A program made the position numbers and the translations under genes. Below are positions 34,989 through 44,528 of a stretch of 64,000 bases of DNA, piece after piece; positions within the stretch are counted from its first letter, which is position 1; each line of letters starts with the position of its first letter. This DNA comes from Micromonospora sp. WMMD980 (GTDB lineage: Bacteria; Actinomycetota; Actinomycetes; Mycobacteriales; Micromonosporaceae), in contig NZ_JARUBE010000003.1 of the NCBI RefSeq assembly GCF_029626035.1, positions 5,952,001-6,016,000 of the forward strand, written 5' to 3'. The notes below the pieces were generated by a model, which was given only the letters and a program-made list of their open reading frames with translations, was not told the origin of the DNA and did no database searches.

Positions 34989-35421
34989 CAATCACTCGCA
35001 GGATGAGGTCGGGATCGAGGGCGTCGTCGACGTCCGCGACGTGCACGTCGAGGTGGCCGGCGGCGCGCAGGTCGCCGACCAGCACCCGGGTCACCCCGAA
35101 CTGCAACCGGGTCCGGGCGGAGATCTCGGCGACCGACACCGGTTCGGCGCAGATCGCGACGATCGTGGCCAGCTCCGGGGTCAACCGGGCGGTCACCGCC
35201 CACGAACTGCTGCCCGGGCGGGCGGTCACCTGGGTCTCCAGGCCGATCGACGGGTCGCCGTCCACCCGTCCGGCGGTCAGCACGAACGGGCGTGGGCCGG
35301 GCGGCTCCCCGTCGCCGTCGCCGTCGTCGGTGACCGGCGTCGGGGTGGACGCGCGCAGGAAGGGGCGGATCCGGACGCCGGGTTCCGGCTCCGGGTCCCC
35401 ACCGGCGGCCCCCGGGATCAT
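34966..35421 (-). CDS. DUF742 protein (CvnC type)
   Basis: The 151-residue protein carries the DUF742 domain: FVLTAGRVDGDP, then TPELATIVAICAEPVSVAEI, SARTRLQFGVTRVLVGDL and a C-terminal HVADVDDALDPDLILRVIDG. The latter resembles a helix-turn-helix-like fold. It is the third conservon member and may bridge the roadblock protein and the GTPase. Its ATG overlaps the roadblock stop (ATGA). Confidence 0.92.
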   Translation of the reverse strand: MIPGAAGGDPEPEPGVRIRPFLRASTPTPVTDDGDGDGEPPGPRPFVLTAGRVDGDPSIGLETQVTARPGSSSWAVTARLTPELATIVAICAEPVSVAEISARTRLQFGVTRVLVGDLRAAGHLDVHVADVDDALDPDLILRVIDGLRAIS

Positions 35422-35882
35422 TGCTGGACGGCGTTCTTCAGCTCGGCGATCAGTCGGGGGCTCAGGGCGCCGCCGGCGCGGCCGGCGAAGAGCGTCATCT
35501 CGTACGCCACGGTGCCCAGGTTGGCGGTGCGGTCGGCGACCACGCCGAGGACCGAGCCGCTGCTGATCGAGCTGATCAGCAGGTAGCCCTCGGCCATGTC
35601 GACGATCACCCGGTTGAGCCCGCCCAGCGCGTACCAACTGGCGGCGCCGCCGGCGAGGCTGGTCATGCCGGAGACCACGGCGGCGAGCCGTTCCGCGTTG
35701 GGCCGGTCCTTGATCGCGGACATGGCCATCAGCAGCCCGTCCGAGGAGACCGCGATCGCCTCCATCACCCCGGCCGTGCTGGAGGTGAACGAGTCGAGCA
35801 GCCAGTTGAAGGTGCGCGCCTCGGGGCTGAGGTCGCCGGTGGTGCTCTGGTCGACGTTGTCGTGCAGGAACGGGCTGGTCAC
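35418..35882 (-). CDS. Roadblock/LC7-domain protein (CvnB type)
   Basis: The 154-residue protein has the roadblock fold: FNWLLDSFTSSTAGVMEAIA, VSSDGLLMAMS, and VIVDMAEGYLLISSISSGSV. Roadblock proteins regulate small GTPases, here probably the CvnD partner. The GTG start overlaps the kinase stop (GTGA). The short N-terminus FLHDNVDQSTTGDLS is acidic and flexible. Confidence 0.93.
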   Translation of the reverse strand: MTSPFLHDNVDQSTTGDLSPEARTFNWLLDSFTSSTAGVMEAIAVSSDGLLMAMSAIKDRPNAERLAAVVSGMTSLAGGAASWYALGGLNRVIVDMAEGYLLISSISSGSVLGVVADRTANLGTVAYEMTLFAGRAGGALSPRLIAELKNAVQQ

Positions 35883-38770
35883 CGTGTTGGATCCTCTTCG
35901 TAGCGGCGGTCGGGACTGACTTCGCGCAGCGCGCGGGCGACGCCCGCCTCGAACTCGGTGATGAGGTTGCGGACCTCGACGGGATCACCGGGGTCGGAGC
36001 TGGTGGGGGGTGCGGGTGGCACCGGGGAGACGGAGAGGTTCGCCCCGGGTACCCGCCGGCTGAGCCGGGGTCGCTCCAGCGCCGGCTCGGCGGGCGTGAC
36101 GTCGTCCTCGGCCCGGCGTACCCCGTCCTGGAACGCCTCCACCAGGGCGCGGACCGTGGCCGGGTCGTCGGGGACGCCGATCAGCGGTCCGATCACCGGC
36201 CCGGCCGGCGCGGCCGCTGGGCCGGCCGGCAGGTTCGCCCCCGGCACCCGCTTGCGGATCGGGCGGGTTCCGGCCGGACCGGCCGGCGCCCCGACAGGGC
36301 CGGGAGAGGACGGCCCGATGGCCGGCCGGTCGGCCGGCGTGGACGGTGACCCGGCCGGCGGGTGGCCGGCGGGCGGGTTCGGGCGGAGCGGCGCGGCGCG
36401 TGGCGTGGCGTGGGCCGGGCCGGCGGGTGGCGCCGGGCGGGCCGGGCCGGCGGGTGGCGCCGGGCGGGTGGGCAGGGGGGTGGGGCCGGTCGTCGGCCCG
36501 GCGGCCGGGGGAGCGGCCGGTGCCGGGCCGACGACCGGTGTCGGCGGAGTGGTAGTCGCGGGACGCGAGGACGGGCCGGCGGGCAGCGTGGCGGGCGACC
36601 CGGCCGCGGGCGGCCAGGCGGGCGGCGGGCCACCGGTGGGGAAGCGGAAGTCCTCGACCGGCGGCGCGGCGGTGGTGGACGCCGCCGGGACGGACGGCGC
36701 GTCGTCCCGCGGATCGCCGGGCTCCGGTTCGTCGCCCTGGCTGCCGAAGGCGTTCCACGAGGCACCGGTGGAGATGCTGCGGGTCGCCCGGCTGAGCAGG
36801 TCGGCGTCGAAGCCGACGGGCTCGCCGGGGGCCGTGGCGATCGGGTGCTCCGCGGGCTCCGGCTCAGGCCGCAGCTCGACCGTCGGGGCGGTGGCCCGGG
36901 CCATGGTCACGCCCGCCGATTCCGGCCGGCGGATCACCAGCGAGCCAGCCGGGATCTCCACGCCGGCGGTGACGCCGCTGCCGAGCGTCGTCGTCAGCCG
37001 CACCTGCCAGTCGTGCCGGCGGGCCAGCCGACCCACCACGAAGAGCCCCAGCACCTCGGTCGGGGCGAGGTCGAGCCGTTCCCGCCGGGTGAGCCGGGCG
37101 TTCTCCTCGGCGAGCCGTTCCGCGGTGAGGCCGATGCCGTGGTCCACCACGCTCAGCCGGGCGCCGCCCTCGGTCAGCTCGCCGGCCACCACCACACGGG
37201 TGTGCGGCGGCGAGAACGTGGTCGCGTTCTCCATCAGCTCGGCCAGCGCCAGCACCAGGTCACCGGCGATCGCGGGTGCCGCCGAGACGCCGGGCGGCAC
37301 CTGTACGTCGACCCGGGTGTAGTCCTCGATCTCGCCGAGCGCGAGCCGGACCACGTCGGCCAGCGGCACCGGCGCCACGTGGCCGTCCGAGCCGGTGGCG
37401 CCGGAGAGCACCACCAGGCTGCCGGCGTTGCGGCGCAGCCGGCTGGAGATGTGGTCCAGTCGATAGAGGTGCTCCAGTCGGCCCGGGTCGGCCTCCTGCC
37501 GCTCCAGCCGGTCGATGAGCGCGATCTGGCGGCCGACCAGGTTCTGGGTACGCCGGCCGACGTGGCCGAACATCTGCGCCACGTTGCGCCGGCCGGCCAC
37601 CTGTCGCTCGACCAGCCGGGCGGCGGTGTGCTGCACCCGGTCGAACGCGCGGGCCAGGTCGCCGATCTCGTCCCGGGCGCCGACGTCCACCGGGTCGAGA
37701 CGCACCGGCGGCACCGACTCGGTCTCGTCGTCGGCCACCCGGGTCAGCTCCGCCTCGGTCACCCGGGCGACCCGCTCGGCGGAGCGGGTGAGCCGGCTCA
37801 GCGGGCGGGACACCGTGCGGGCCACCGTCATGCTGAGCAGCACGACCAGGAGCAGGATCACGGCCGCCGCGCCGGCGACCAGCCAGGCCGCGACGAGCGC
37901 GTCCCGCTCCTCGGTCCGGGTCTCCGCGATGACGTCGGCGACGACCTTCTTCTCCACGAACTGGCCCAGCGTGATCATCGAGCGCACCGAGGGGAAGAGC
38001 CTAGCCAGCGGCATCGGCGTGATCGAGCCGACCGGGTCCCGGACGCTGTCGGCCAGGAAGGTCGGGCTGGTCCGGGCCGCCACCGCCGCGTCGTCCAGCC
38101 GGGCCACCTCGAGCTGCTCCGGCGTGATCAGTCGGCGGAACCGTCGGTTGTCCACGCCGAGCGCGGCCATGCAGGCGATGTACGAGCCGGACACCCGCGG
38201 GTCGCCGGTCGCCCGGACCAGCACGATCTGGGTGGCGCAGGAGCTCAATGCCTCGTCGGTGCGCAGCAGCGCGTCCAGGGCGAGCACCTGCCGCCCGGCC
38301 GAGGTGTCGGTGTCCACCCCGAACGGCAGTCGAAGCGCGTCGATCAGCGCCACGTCGACCCTGGCGAAGGTGGTCAGGATCTGCTCCGGCGTGGCCCGGC
38401 CGGCGAGCGTCGCGGCGCGGACGTCGGCCAATTGGCGTACCCCGTCCAGGGCCTCCCGGACCGGCGTCGGCAGCGATTCGGCGCGCAGGTCGGCGACCCG
38501 GTCGTCGACGGTGGCGGACTTCTGGATCAGCTCGGTGCGGGTCACTTGGCCGAGCCACAGGCCGATGGAGAGCAGGCGTTCCTGCTGGAGGTCCTGGATC
38601 AGGCTGCCGAGCCGGCTGGCCACGCGGACGGTCTCGGCGGTGTCGGCGGCCCGCTGCGCGGCGGCCACCCGGTCGAGGACCACCGGCACGGCGAGCCCGA
38701 CCATGCTGAGCAGCGGGATGATGACCAGCAGGGCGAGTTTGCCCCGGATCCGCAACCTAGCGAGCAGCAT
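35879..38770 (-). CDS. Conservon sensor histidine kinase (CvnA type)
   Basis: The 963-residue membrane kinase has a first span near residues 9-31, an outside nitrate-sensing-like helical domain to about 315, a second span, HAMP (about 335-400), and an HATPase domain (N-box ENATTFSPPH, G-box DHGIGLTAERL). No obvious phospho-accepting histidine box stands out, as often in this class. The last 340 residues are Pro/Ala-rich and disordered, with the recurring motif KRVPGANL and RRVPGANLSV. GGTGGAGG precedes the ATG. It overlaps the upstream membrane sensor gene by 14 bases. Confidence 0.9.
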   Translation of the reverse strand: MLLARLRIRGKLALLVIIPLLSMVGLAVPVVLDRVAAAQRAADTAETVRVASRLGSLIQDLQQERLLSIGLWLGQVTRTELIQKSATVDDRVADLRAESLPTPVREALDGVRQLADVRAATLAGRATPEQILTTFARVDVALIDALRLPFGVDTDTSAGRQVLALDALLRTDEALSSCATQIVLVRATGDPRVSGSYIACMAALGVDNRRFRRLITPEQLEVARLDDAAVAARTSPTFLADSVRDPVGSITPMPLARLFPSVRSMITLGQFVEKKVVADVIAETRTEERDALVAAWLVAGAAAVILLLVVLLSMTVARTVSRPLSRLTRSAERVARVTEAELTRVADDETESVPPVRLDPVDVGARDEIGDLARAFDRVQHTAARLVERQVAGRRNVAQMFGHVGRRTQNLVGRQIALIDRLERQEADPGRLEHLYRLDHISSRLRRNAGSLVVLSGATGSDGHVAPVPLADVVRLALGEIEDYTRVDVQVPPGVSAAPAIAGDLVLALAELMENATTFSPPHTRVVVAGELTEGGARLSVVDHGIGLTAERLAEENARLTRRERLDLAPTEVLGLFVVGRLARRHDWQVRLTTTLGSGVTAGVEIPAGSLVIRRPESAGVTMARATAPTVELRPEPEPAEHPIATAPGEPVGFDADLLSRATRSISTGASWNAFGSQGDEPEPGDPRDDAPSVPAASTTAAPPVEDFRFPTGGPPPAWPPAAGSPATLPAGPSSRPATTTPPTPVVGPAPAAPPAAGPTTGPTPLPTRPAPPAGPARPAPPAGPAHATPRAAPLRPNPPAGHPPAGSPSTPADRPAIGPSSPGPVGAPAGPAGTRPIRKRVPGANLPAGPAAAPAGPVIGPLIGVPDDPATVRALVEAFQDGVRRAEDDVTPAEPALERPRLSRRVPGANLSVSPVPPAPPTSSDPGDPVEVRNLITEFEAGVARALREVSPDRRYEEDPTR

Positions 38771-39908
38771 CGAACGGCCTCCACCGCTCGGCCTCGGCAC
38801 CGGCACCGACCCCGACGGGCAGGCGGTCGGAGTCCTGGGTGGCGGCCGCCGGGTCCGGGCGGGCCGCCGGCGGCAGCGCGATCTCGGCCGGCGCCGGGCG
38901 GTTCGCGTCGGCCGGGCGCCGGAACAGCGTCACGGCCAGTCCGAGGAGCAGCGCGACCGCCACCCCGGCCGCGATCCGGGTGAGCAGCCGGTCCCGGTCG
39001 AGGGCGTCCAGCCGCTCCTCCAGCAGCGTGTCGAGCTGGTCGAGGATGACGGCGCGGAGCTGCTTGGCGGCGGCCTGCGCGGTGAGGCCGGCGGCGGTGA
39101 GCTGGTCGGGTTTCGGCGCGGCCCGGCCGCCGCCGGCGGCGGTGAACGCCTCCAGGGAGCGCTGGTAGGCATCCAGCGGGGTGAGCACGTTCGCGCCCAG
39201 GTCGGTGCTCTCCGAGCTGTCCACCGCCGCGCGCAGGTCGGCGACCAGGTCGTTGGCCGGCCCGAAGGCGGCGGCCCGCAGCTCGGCCAGTTCGAGGCCG
39301 GTCCTCGTGCGCTGGGCGGCGGGCTGGGCGGGGGCGAGCCGGACCAGGTCGGCGAGGCGGGCGGCCAGCACGGTGGCGGTGGGCAGGTCCCCGCTGATGC
39401 CGTCCTGGAGGAAGAACGAGTCGGGCTTCGGGTCGCGGACCAGGCCGGAACTTTCCCGTACCTTCCGGTAGAGCGCGAGCAGCAGGTCGTTGGCCTCGCC
39501 GTACGCCGCGTAGGCGGCCTCCGGGTCGGCGAGCCCCCGGTCCGGCAGCCCTTCCAGCTTGGCCCGCAGCCCGGCCCAGCGGTCGTGGCTGCGCAGCTCG
39601 TCGCCGACCGCGTCGTCCACCTGTGCCACCTGTTCGATGGCGGCGTCGAGCGCGGTGCGGGAGACCGGTGCCCCGGCCACGGCGGTGGACTGGGCCATCA
39701 CCAGCGCGTCGGTGAGCGGCCCGAGGGCGCGCAGATAGCGGACGCCCAGTCGTTCCCGGGTGGCCAGGTCGTGGTCGTCCGAGGTGTTCCCCTCGGCCAG
39801 CGCGAAGAGCAGGCCGAGCGGGGCGACCAGCGCCAGCGCCAGCAGCAGGGGCAGGACGCGGCCCGGTACGGAGGGCCGCCGACGGACCCGCGGCGCGGGA
39901 ACGGTCAT
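38757..39908 (-). CDS. Membrane sensor-like protein upstream of the conservon
   Basis: The 383-residue protein has a basic N-terminus, a span at about 14-37 (LPLLLALALVAPLGLLFAL), a long helical outside domain to about 315, and a second span (IAAGVAVALLLGLAVTLF) near residue 330. It ends in a short Pro-rich tail. The layout resembles a chemoreceptor input domain without its signalling part. Its stop overlaps the cvnA start, so it is likely the first gene of a five-gene conservon operon and may provide extra sensing. GGAGGA lies before the ATG. Confidence 0.75.
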   Translation of the reverse strand: MTVPAPRVRRRPSVPGRVLPLLLALALVAPLGLLFALAEGNTSDDHDLATRERLGVRYLRALGPLTDALVMAQSTAVAGAPVSRTALDAAIEQVAQVDDAVGDELRSHDRWAGLRAKLEGLPDRGLADPEAAYAAYGEANDLLLALYRKVRESSGLVRDPKPDSFFLQDGISGDLPTATVLAARLADLVRLAPAQPAAQRTRTGLELAELRAAAFGPANDLVADLRAAVDSSESTDLGANVLTPLDAYQRSLEAFTAAGGGRAAPKPDQLTAAGLTAQAAAKQLRAVILDQLDTLLEERLDALDRDRLLTRIAAGVAVALLLGLAVTLFRRPADANRPAPAEIALPPAARPDPAAATQDSDRLPVGVGAGAEAERWRPFDAAR

Positions 39909-40281
39909 GGTCTGTCTCCTCCGGCGACGGCGGGGCGGTCGGTGCGCGGGGGGTCGCCGTCCGTAGTCCCGTGCACCGGACCGGAAAATTAGTCGAACCG
40001 GGCGTGGGTGGAGCCGTGGTCGTGGAGTCGGCTTCACGTCAGTTCGTCCTGGGTAACCGATCGTCGAGGTGGAGAGCACTCAGCGTCCGATCGGGCCGGT
40101 GAGATGCGGCGTCGAAGATGATTTGCACCTGTAGATGTGAATTCACGTGATCCGAATACATCCCGCTGGGACGCTCTGGACCTTCTGCGGACGACGGGCG
40201 GCACGCGCCGAACGGCGCAACCGGACGAACGTACGGCGGATCTCAGGGAACGCTCAGCCGGCGGGTCGTACCGTGTGCCGC
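39909..40281. promoter_or_regulatory. Divergent promoter region
   Basis: These 373 bases separate the conservon operon from the hydrolase-ABC gene. TACCGT (40269-40274) is seven bases before the latter ATG and is a leaderless -10. A perfect palindrome GTGAATTCAC (40137-40146) is a possible operator. No gene is supported here. Confidence 0.45.
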
Positions 40282-43146
40282 ATGAGATCACCCGTCGCGC
40301 GGGTCGGGCGCGCCCTCGCCGGCCGCCCGCGCCGGATCGTCGCCGCCGCGGTGGTGGTCGTCCTGGTCGCCGCCGCCCTGGTCTGGGCGGTCCGGCCGCA
40401 GGGCGCGGACTTCCGGACCGAGTCGGCGTTGGTGAGCGTCCGCTCCGGGCCGGGCGGCGACGAGCCGGTCGACCTGGACACCACGCTCTACCTGCCCGGC
40501 GACGCCTCCGACCGGAACCGGGTGCCGGCGGTGCTGCTGGCGCACGGCTTCGGCGGCACCAAGGAGTCGGTGCGCGCCGACGCGGAGGACCTGGTCGCCC
40601 GCGGCTACGCGGTGCTCACCTGGACCGCCTGCGGCTTCGGTCGCAGCGGCGGCCAGATCCACCTCGACAACCCTGACTACGAGGTGCGCGACGCGCAGCG
40701 CCTGCTGGACCGGCTCGCCGCCCGCCCGGAGGTGCGTCTCGACGCGGCCGGCGACCCTCGGGTGGGCGTGGTCGGCGGCTCGTACGGCGGCGGCCTGGCC
40801 CTGCTGCTGGCCGCGCAGGACCCCCGGGTCGACGCCATCGTCCCGATGATCACCTGGAACGACCTGTCCCGCGCGTTCCTGCCGGAGAGCACCGGCAAGG
40901 CGCCGACCGAGGGCGTGTTCAAGAAGGGCTGGGCCGGGATCTTCTTCGGCGGTGGCGGCAGCGCCGGCTCCGGCCCGGCCGGGCTGTCCGGCGCCACCGC
41001 CGCCGCACCCGAGGGCGCGCCCGCCTCGGCCGGTCCGGCGAGCCCGCAGCCGGGTGCCGGCCCGGGCAGCGGCTCCGGCCGGGCGCCCGGTGGCGCCGCC
41101 GACCCGTCCTGCGGCCGGTTCGCCGCCGACGTCTGCGCCGCGTACCTGCGCATCGCCACCACCGGTCGGGCCGACGCCGCCGCGGTCGAGCTGCTGCGCC
41201 GCTCGTCGCCGGCCGGCGTGCTGGACCGGATCAAGGCGCCCACGCTGCTGGTGCAGGGTGAGGCGGACACCCTCTTCCCGCTCACCGAGGCGGACGCCAA
41301 CGCGCGCGGCATCGCCGCCGCCGGCACCCCGGTGCGGGTCGCCTGGTTCACCGGCGGTCACGACGGCGGCGCCGGGCCGACCTCCGACTCGGACCGGGTG
41401 AAGTTCCTGACCGCGCAGTGGCTCGACCACTACGTCAAGGGCGAGGGGGCGGCACCGGGCGACTCCTTCACGTTCTCCCGGATCGCCGGCTTCGACGCGC
41501 TCGACCGGGGCCTGGTGGCCACCGGCTACCGCACCGACGACTACCCGGGCGTGGCCGGGCAGGAGCGCCGCGACGTCGCGCTCACCGGGCCGGCCCAGCC
41601 AGTCGCGGTGCCACCGAACGGTAACCCGGCGGCGATCTCGGCGATCCCGTTCGCCGGGGCGCTCGGCTCGCTGCTGGACGGCGTGGCCGGCGACATCCCC
41701 GGCCAGCACGCCCGCTTCGAGTCGGCGCCGCTGGACGACCCGGTCGACGTGGTGGGCGCGCCGACCGTGCGGATCCGGGCCGCCTCGGCGACCGGCGAGG
41801 CGGTGCTCTTCGTCAAGCTCTACGACGTCGACCCGCAGGGCGCGGCCACGCTGCCGGACGGCCTGGTCGCGCCGGTGCGGCTGACCGGCCTGCCGGCCGA
41901 CCTCGACGCGGCGACGCCGGTGACGGTCACGCTGCCGGCGATCGTCCGGCGGGTCGAGGCCGGGCACCGGCTGCGGCTGGTGGTGGCGACGTCGGACCAG
42001 GCGTACGCCTCGCCGGCGCAACCGGCGGTGCACACCGTGGCGCTCGGCGGCGGCCCGCTGGTGCTGCCCACCGTGGACGCCGCGCCGATCCCGACCTCGG
42101 CCGCGGTCTGGCGCTGGGTGCTGGCCGGCCTGCTCGCCGCGATCGTGGTGGGGCTCGTCGTGGTCGTGCTGCTCACCCGCCGCCGGCACCGTCGCCAGGA
42201 CCGCTCGGTGCACCCGGAGTACGCGGGCGTCCCGCTCGCCGTGCGTAACCTGCGCAAGGAGTACGCGGACGGTTTCGTCGCCGTCTCCGACGTCGACTTC
42301 GAGGTGCACCCCGGGCAGGTGGTGGGCCTGCTCGGGCCGAACGGCGCCGGCAAGACCACCACGCTGCGGGTGCTGATGGGGCTGACCCAGCCCACGGCCG
42401 GCGAGATCTACGTGTTCGGGCATCGGCTGGTGCCCGGCTCGCCGGTGCTCTCCCGGATCGGCGCGCTGGTCGAGGGGCCCGGTTTCCTGCCGCACCTGTC
42501 CGGGCTGGACAACCTCAGGGCGTACTGGCGGGCCACCGGGCGGCCGTGGGAGGACGCGCACTTCGACGAGGCGCTGGAGATCGCCGGCCTGGGCGACTCG
42601 GTGCACCGGCGGACGAAGAAGTACAGCCACGGCATGCGGCAGCGGCTCGCCATCGCCCAGGCCATGCTCGGCCTGCCCGAGCTGCTGGTGCTCGACGAGC
42701 CGACGGACGGGCTCGACCCGCCGCAGATCGCCGAGATGCGGCGGGTGCTCCAGCGTTACGCCACGGACGGCCGGGCGGTGCTGGTCTCCAGCCACCTGCT
42801 GGCCGAGGTGGAGCAGACCTGCACGCACGCGGTGGTGGTGAACAAGGGGCGGATCGTGGCGTCCGGACCGGTCGAGGAGATCGTCGGCGAGTCGCCGAGC
42901 GTGTTGTTCGAGGTGAGCGACCCGGACGCCGCGCGGTCGGTGCTCGACCGGCTCGGCGGCGTGCGGGTGCTGCCCGACGACGACGGCGCGCTGGTGGTCG
43001 ACACCAACGGCACCGCCCGCAGCGAGGTGGTGGCCGAACTGGTCCGGGCCGGCATCGGGGTGGACCGGGTGGTGCCCCGGCGCCGCCTGGAGGACGCGTT
43101 CCTCGCCCTGGTCGGCGAGAACTCTCGGGGAAGCGGGGACCGGTGA
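40282..43146 (+). CDS. Fusion of a CocE/X-Pro peptidase-like hydrolase and an ABC ATPase
   Basis: The 954-residue protein has a first membrane span (about 15-35), then an alpha/beta hydrolase with nucleophile elbow GGSYGG (Ser167), Asp329 in QGEADTLFPL and His360 in TGGHDGG. A beta-rich X-Pro peptidase C-terminal-like domain (about 440-600) follows, a second span (about 609-633), and an ABC ATPase with Walker A GPNGAGKTTT (685-694), signature YSHGMRQRL (781) and Walker B VLDEPTDGLD (803). The hydrolase should face outward and the ATPase inward. The permease gene follows. TACCGT seven bases upstream supports the ATG. Confidence 0.85.
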   Translation: MRSPVARVGRALAGRPRRIVAAAVVVVLVAAALVWAVRPQGADFRTESALVSVRSGPGGDEPVDLDTTLYLPGDASDRNRVPAVLLAHGFGGTKESVRADAEDLVARGYAVLTWTACGFGRSGGQIHLDNPDYEVRDAQRLLDRLAARPEVRLDAAGDPRVGVVGGSYGGGLALLLAAQDPRVDAIVPMITWNDLSRAFLPESTGKAPTEGVFKKGWAGIFFGGGGSAGSGPAGLSGATAAAPEGAPASAGPASPQPGAGPGSGSGRAPGGAADPSCGRFAADVCAAYLRIATTGRADAAAVELLRRSSPAGVLDRIKAPTLLVQGEADTLFPLTEADANARGIAAAGTPVRVAWFTGGHDGGAGPTSDSDRVKFLTAQWLDHYVKGEGAAPGDSFTFSRIAGFDALDRGLVATGYRTDDYPGVAGQERRDVALTGPAQPVAVPPNGNPAAISAIPFAGALGSLLDGVAGDIPGQHARFESAPLDDPVDVVGAPTVRIRAASATGEAVLFVKLYDVDPQGAATLPDGLVAPVRLTGLPADLDAATPVTVTLPAIVRRVEAGHRLRLVVATSDQAYASPAQPAVHTVALGGGPLVLPTVDAAPIPTSAAVWRWVLAGLLAAIVVGLVVVVLLTRRRHRRQDRSVHPEYAGVPLAVRNLRKEYADGFVAVSDVDFEVHPGQVVGLLGPNGAGKTTTLRVLMGLTQPTAGEIYVFGHRLVPGSPVLSRIGALVEGPGFLPHLSGLDNLRAYWRATGRPWEDAHFDEALEIAGLGDSVHRRTKKYSHGMRQRLAIAQAMLGLPELLVLDEPTDGLDPPQIAEMRRVLQRYATDGRAVLVSSHLLAEVEQTCTHAVVVNKGRIVASGPVEEIVGESPSVLFEVSDPDAARSVLDRLGGVRVLPDDDGALVVDTNGTARSEVVAELVRAGIGVDRVVPRRRLEDAFLALVGENSRGSGDR

Positions 43147-44030
43147 TGGTGGGCTCTCAGGTGGCGCCGCAAGGCGGTGGCGGGGCGGCGGCCGGCTACC
43201 GGCCCTCGGCCACGATGCCGTTCGGCGCGGAGTTCCGGCGGCAGGCGACGCGCCGGCGTACCCAGCTGGCGCTGGGCTTCATGGTGCTGCTGCCGCTGAT
43301 CGTCCTGGTGGCGTTCCAGTTTGACTCCTCGGACGACGACGGCGGCGGGCGGGGCGAGTTCGCCAGCCTGGCCGATCTGGCCACCTCCGGCGGGCTCAAC
43401 TTCACCCTGTTCTCGATCCTGGTGTCGGCGTCGTTCCTGCTGGTCGTGGTGGTGGCGCTGTTCTGCGGTGACACCGTGGCCAGCGAGGCGAGCTGGGGCA
43501 GCCTGCGCTACCTGCTGGCGGTGCCGGTGCCCCGGGCCCGGCTGCTGGCGGTGAAGCTGGTGGTCGCGCTCGCGTACTCCGGCCTGGCGTTGCTGCTGCT
43601 GGCCGGCACCGCGCTGGTCGCCGGCACGTTGCGCTACGGCTGGAAACCGCTGAGCAGCCAGGTCTCCGCGGAGCTGGCCCCGGGCGAGGGTCTGCTCCGG
43701 CTGCTCGGGGTGCTCGGCTACCTGGCGGTGGTGCTGCTGGTGGTGGCCGGGCTGGCCTTCCTGCTGTCGGTGACCACCGATGCCGCGCTCGGCGCCGTCG
43801 GCGGGGCGGTGCTGCTCTGGATCCTGTCCAGCATCCTCGACCAGATCACCGCCCTGGGCGGCCTGCGCAACCTGCTGCCGACCCACTACAGCAGCGCCTG
43901 GCTGGGCCTGCTGTCGTCGCCGACGCAGACCGACGACGTGGTCAAGGGCGCGATCTCGGCGGTCGTCTACGCGACGCTGTTCTGGTCGCTCGCCTTCTGG
44001 CGCTTCACCCGCAAGGACATCACGAGCTGA
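43146..44030 (+). CDS. ABC permease partner of the hydrolase-ATPase fusion
   Basis: The 294-residue membrane protein has about six spans: RTQLALGFMVLLPLIVLVAF (about 38-57), FSILVSASFLLVVVVALF, LLAVKLVVALAYSGLALLLL, GVLGYLAVVLLVVAGLAFLL and others. SEASWGSLRYLLAVPVPRAR and the closing FWRFTRKDITS match ABC-2 permeases. Its ATG overlaps the upstream stop (TGATG). Together the two genes make an exporter with an attached external hydrolase; the substrate is unknown. Confidence 0.85.
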   Translation: MVGSQVAPQGGGGAAAGYRPSATMPFGAEFRRQATRRRTQLALGFMVLLPLIVLVAFQFDSSDDDGGGRGEFASLADLATSGGLNFTLFSILVSASFLLVVVVALFCGDTVASEASWGSLRYLLAVPVPRARLLAVKLVVALAYSGLALLLLAGTALVAGTLRYGWKPLSSQVSAELAPGEGLLRLLGVLGYLAVVLLVVAGLAFLLSVTTDAALGAVGGAVLLWILSSILDQITALGGLRNLLPTHYSSAWLGLLSSPTQTDDVVKGAISAVVYATLFWSLAFWRFTRKDITS

Positions 44031-44031
44031 G

Positions 44032-44085
44032 GCGGGCCTTGGCTGACGCCTCCGGTGGTGTAGGGGTCCCCCGTAACACCCCCCT
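44032..44085. repeat. GGGGCCCC/GTTAACGCCTCCGG repeat, degenerate copy
   Basis: GCTGACGCCTCCGGTGGTGT and GGGGTCCCCCGTAACACCCC keep the repeat core but have lost the GGGGCCCC arm on the left. It lies directly after the permease stop and directly before the broken DoxX gene. Confidence 0.45.
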
Positions 44086-44095
44086 GCCCCAATTA

Positions 44096-44109
44096 TGGGA
44101 GCGTTCCCA
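44096..44109. promoter_or_regulatory. CebR-like LacI-family operator
   Basis: TGGGAGCGTTCCCA differs at one base from TGGGAGCGCTCCCA, the operator bound by CebR upstream of cellulase and cellobiose-uptake genes in actinomycetes. No cellulase gene follows, so it may be a leftover promoter. Confidence 0.6.
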
Positions 44110-44528
44110 CGCGGCCGTCCCGCCAGCAAGGAATCGATTAACTTCTATCTCTGCCTCTTCGGCATCTTCGGTGGGAACCCGACCACCGGCACCGCCGTCC
44201 CGGTCGGTGCCTGGCCCGGGTGGTGGGCCGCGCTGATCCAGCTGGTCTGCGGCGCGCTGGTGCTCCTCGGCCTGCTCACCCGGCCCGCCGCGCTGCTCGC
44301 CTCCGGCTCGATGGCGTACGCGTACTTCGTGGTGCACCAGCCGCACGGCCTGCTGCCGATCGACAACGGCGGCGAGCTGGCCGCGATCTTCTGCTGGTCG
44401 TTCCTGCTGGTCGCGGTGCTCGGCCCCGGCGCCTGGGCGCTCGACGCGCTGCTGTCCCGGCGCCGTCCCGCCGCCCCCGCCGAGACCCCTTCGACCCCCC
44501 CGCGCGTCCGTCCCCGCCTGAACCCCGT

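Noticed and set aside
36400..36480. Direct repeats in GC-rich DNA as a separate element
   Set aside because: They encode Pro/Ala repeats in the disordered tail of the conservon kinase and need no other explanation.
35879..38983. Plus-strand frames of up to 873 codons opposite the conservon kinase
   Set aside because: Gly/Arg-rich shadow of the kinase; the kinase frame has clear HAMP and ATPase domains.
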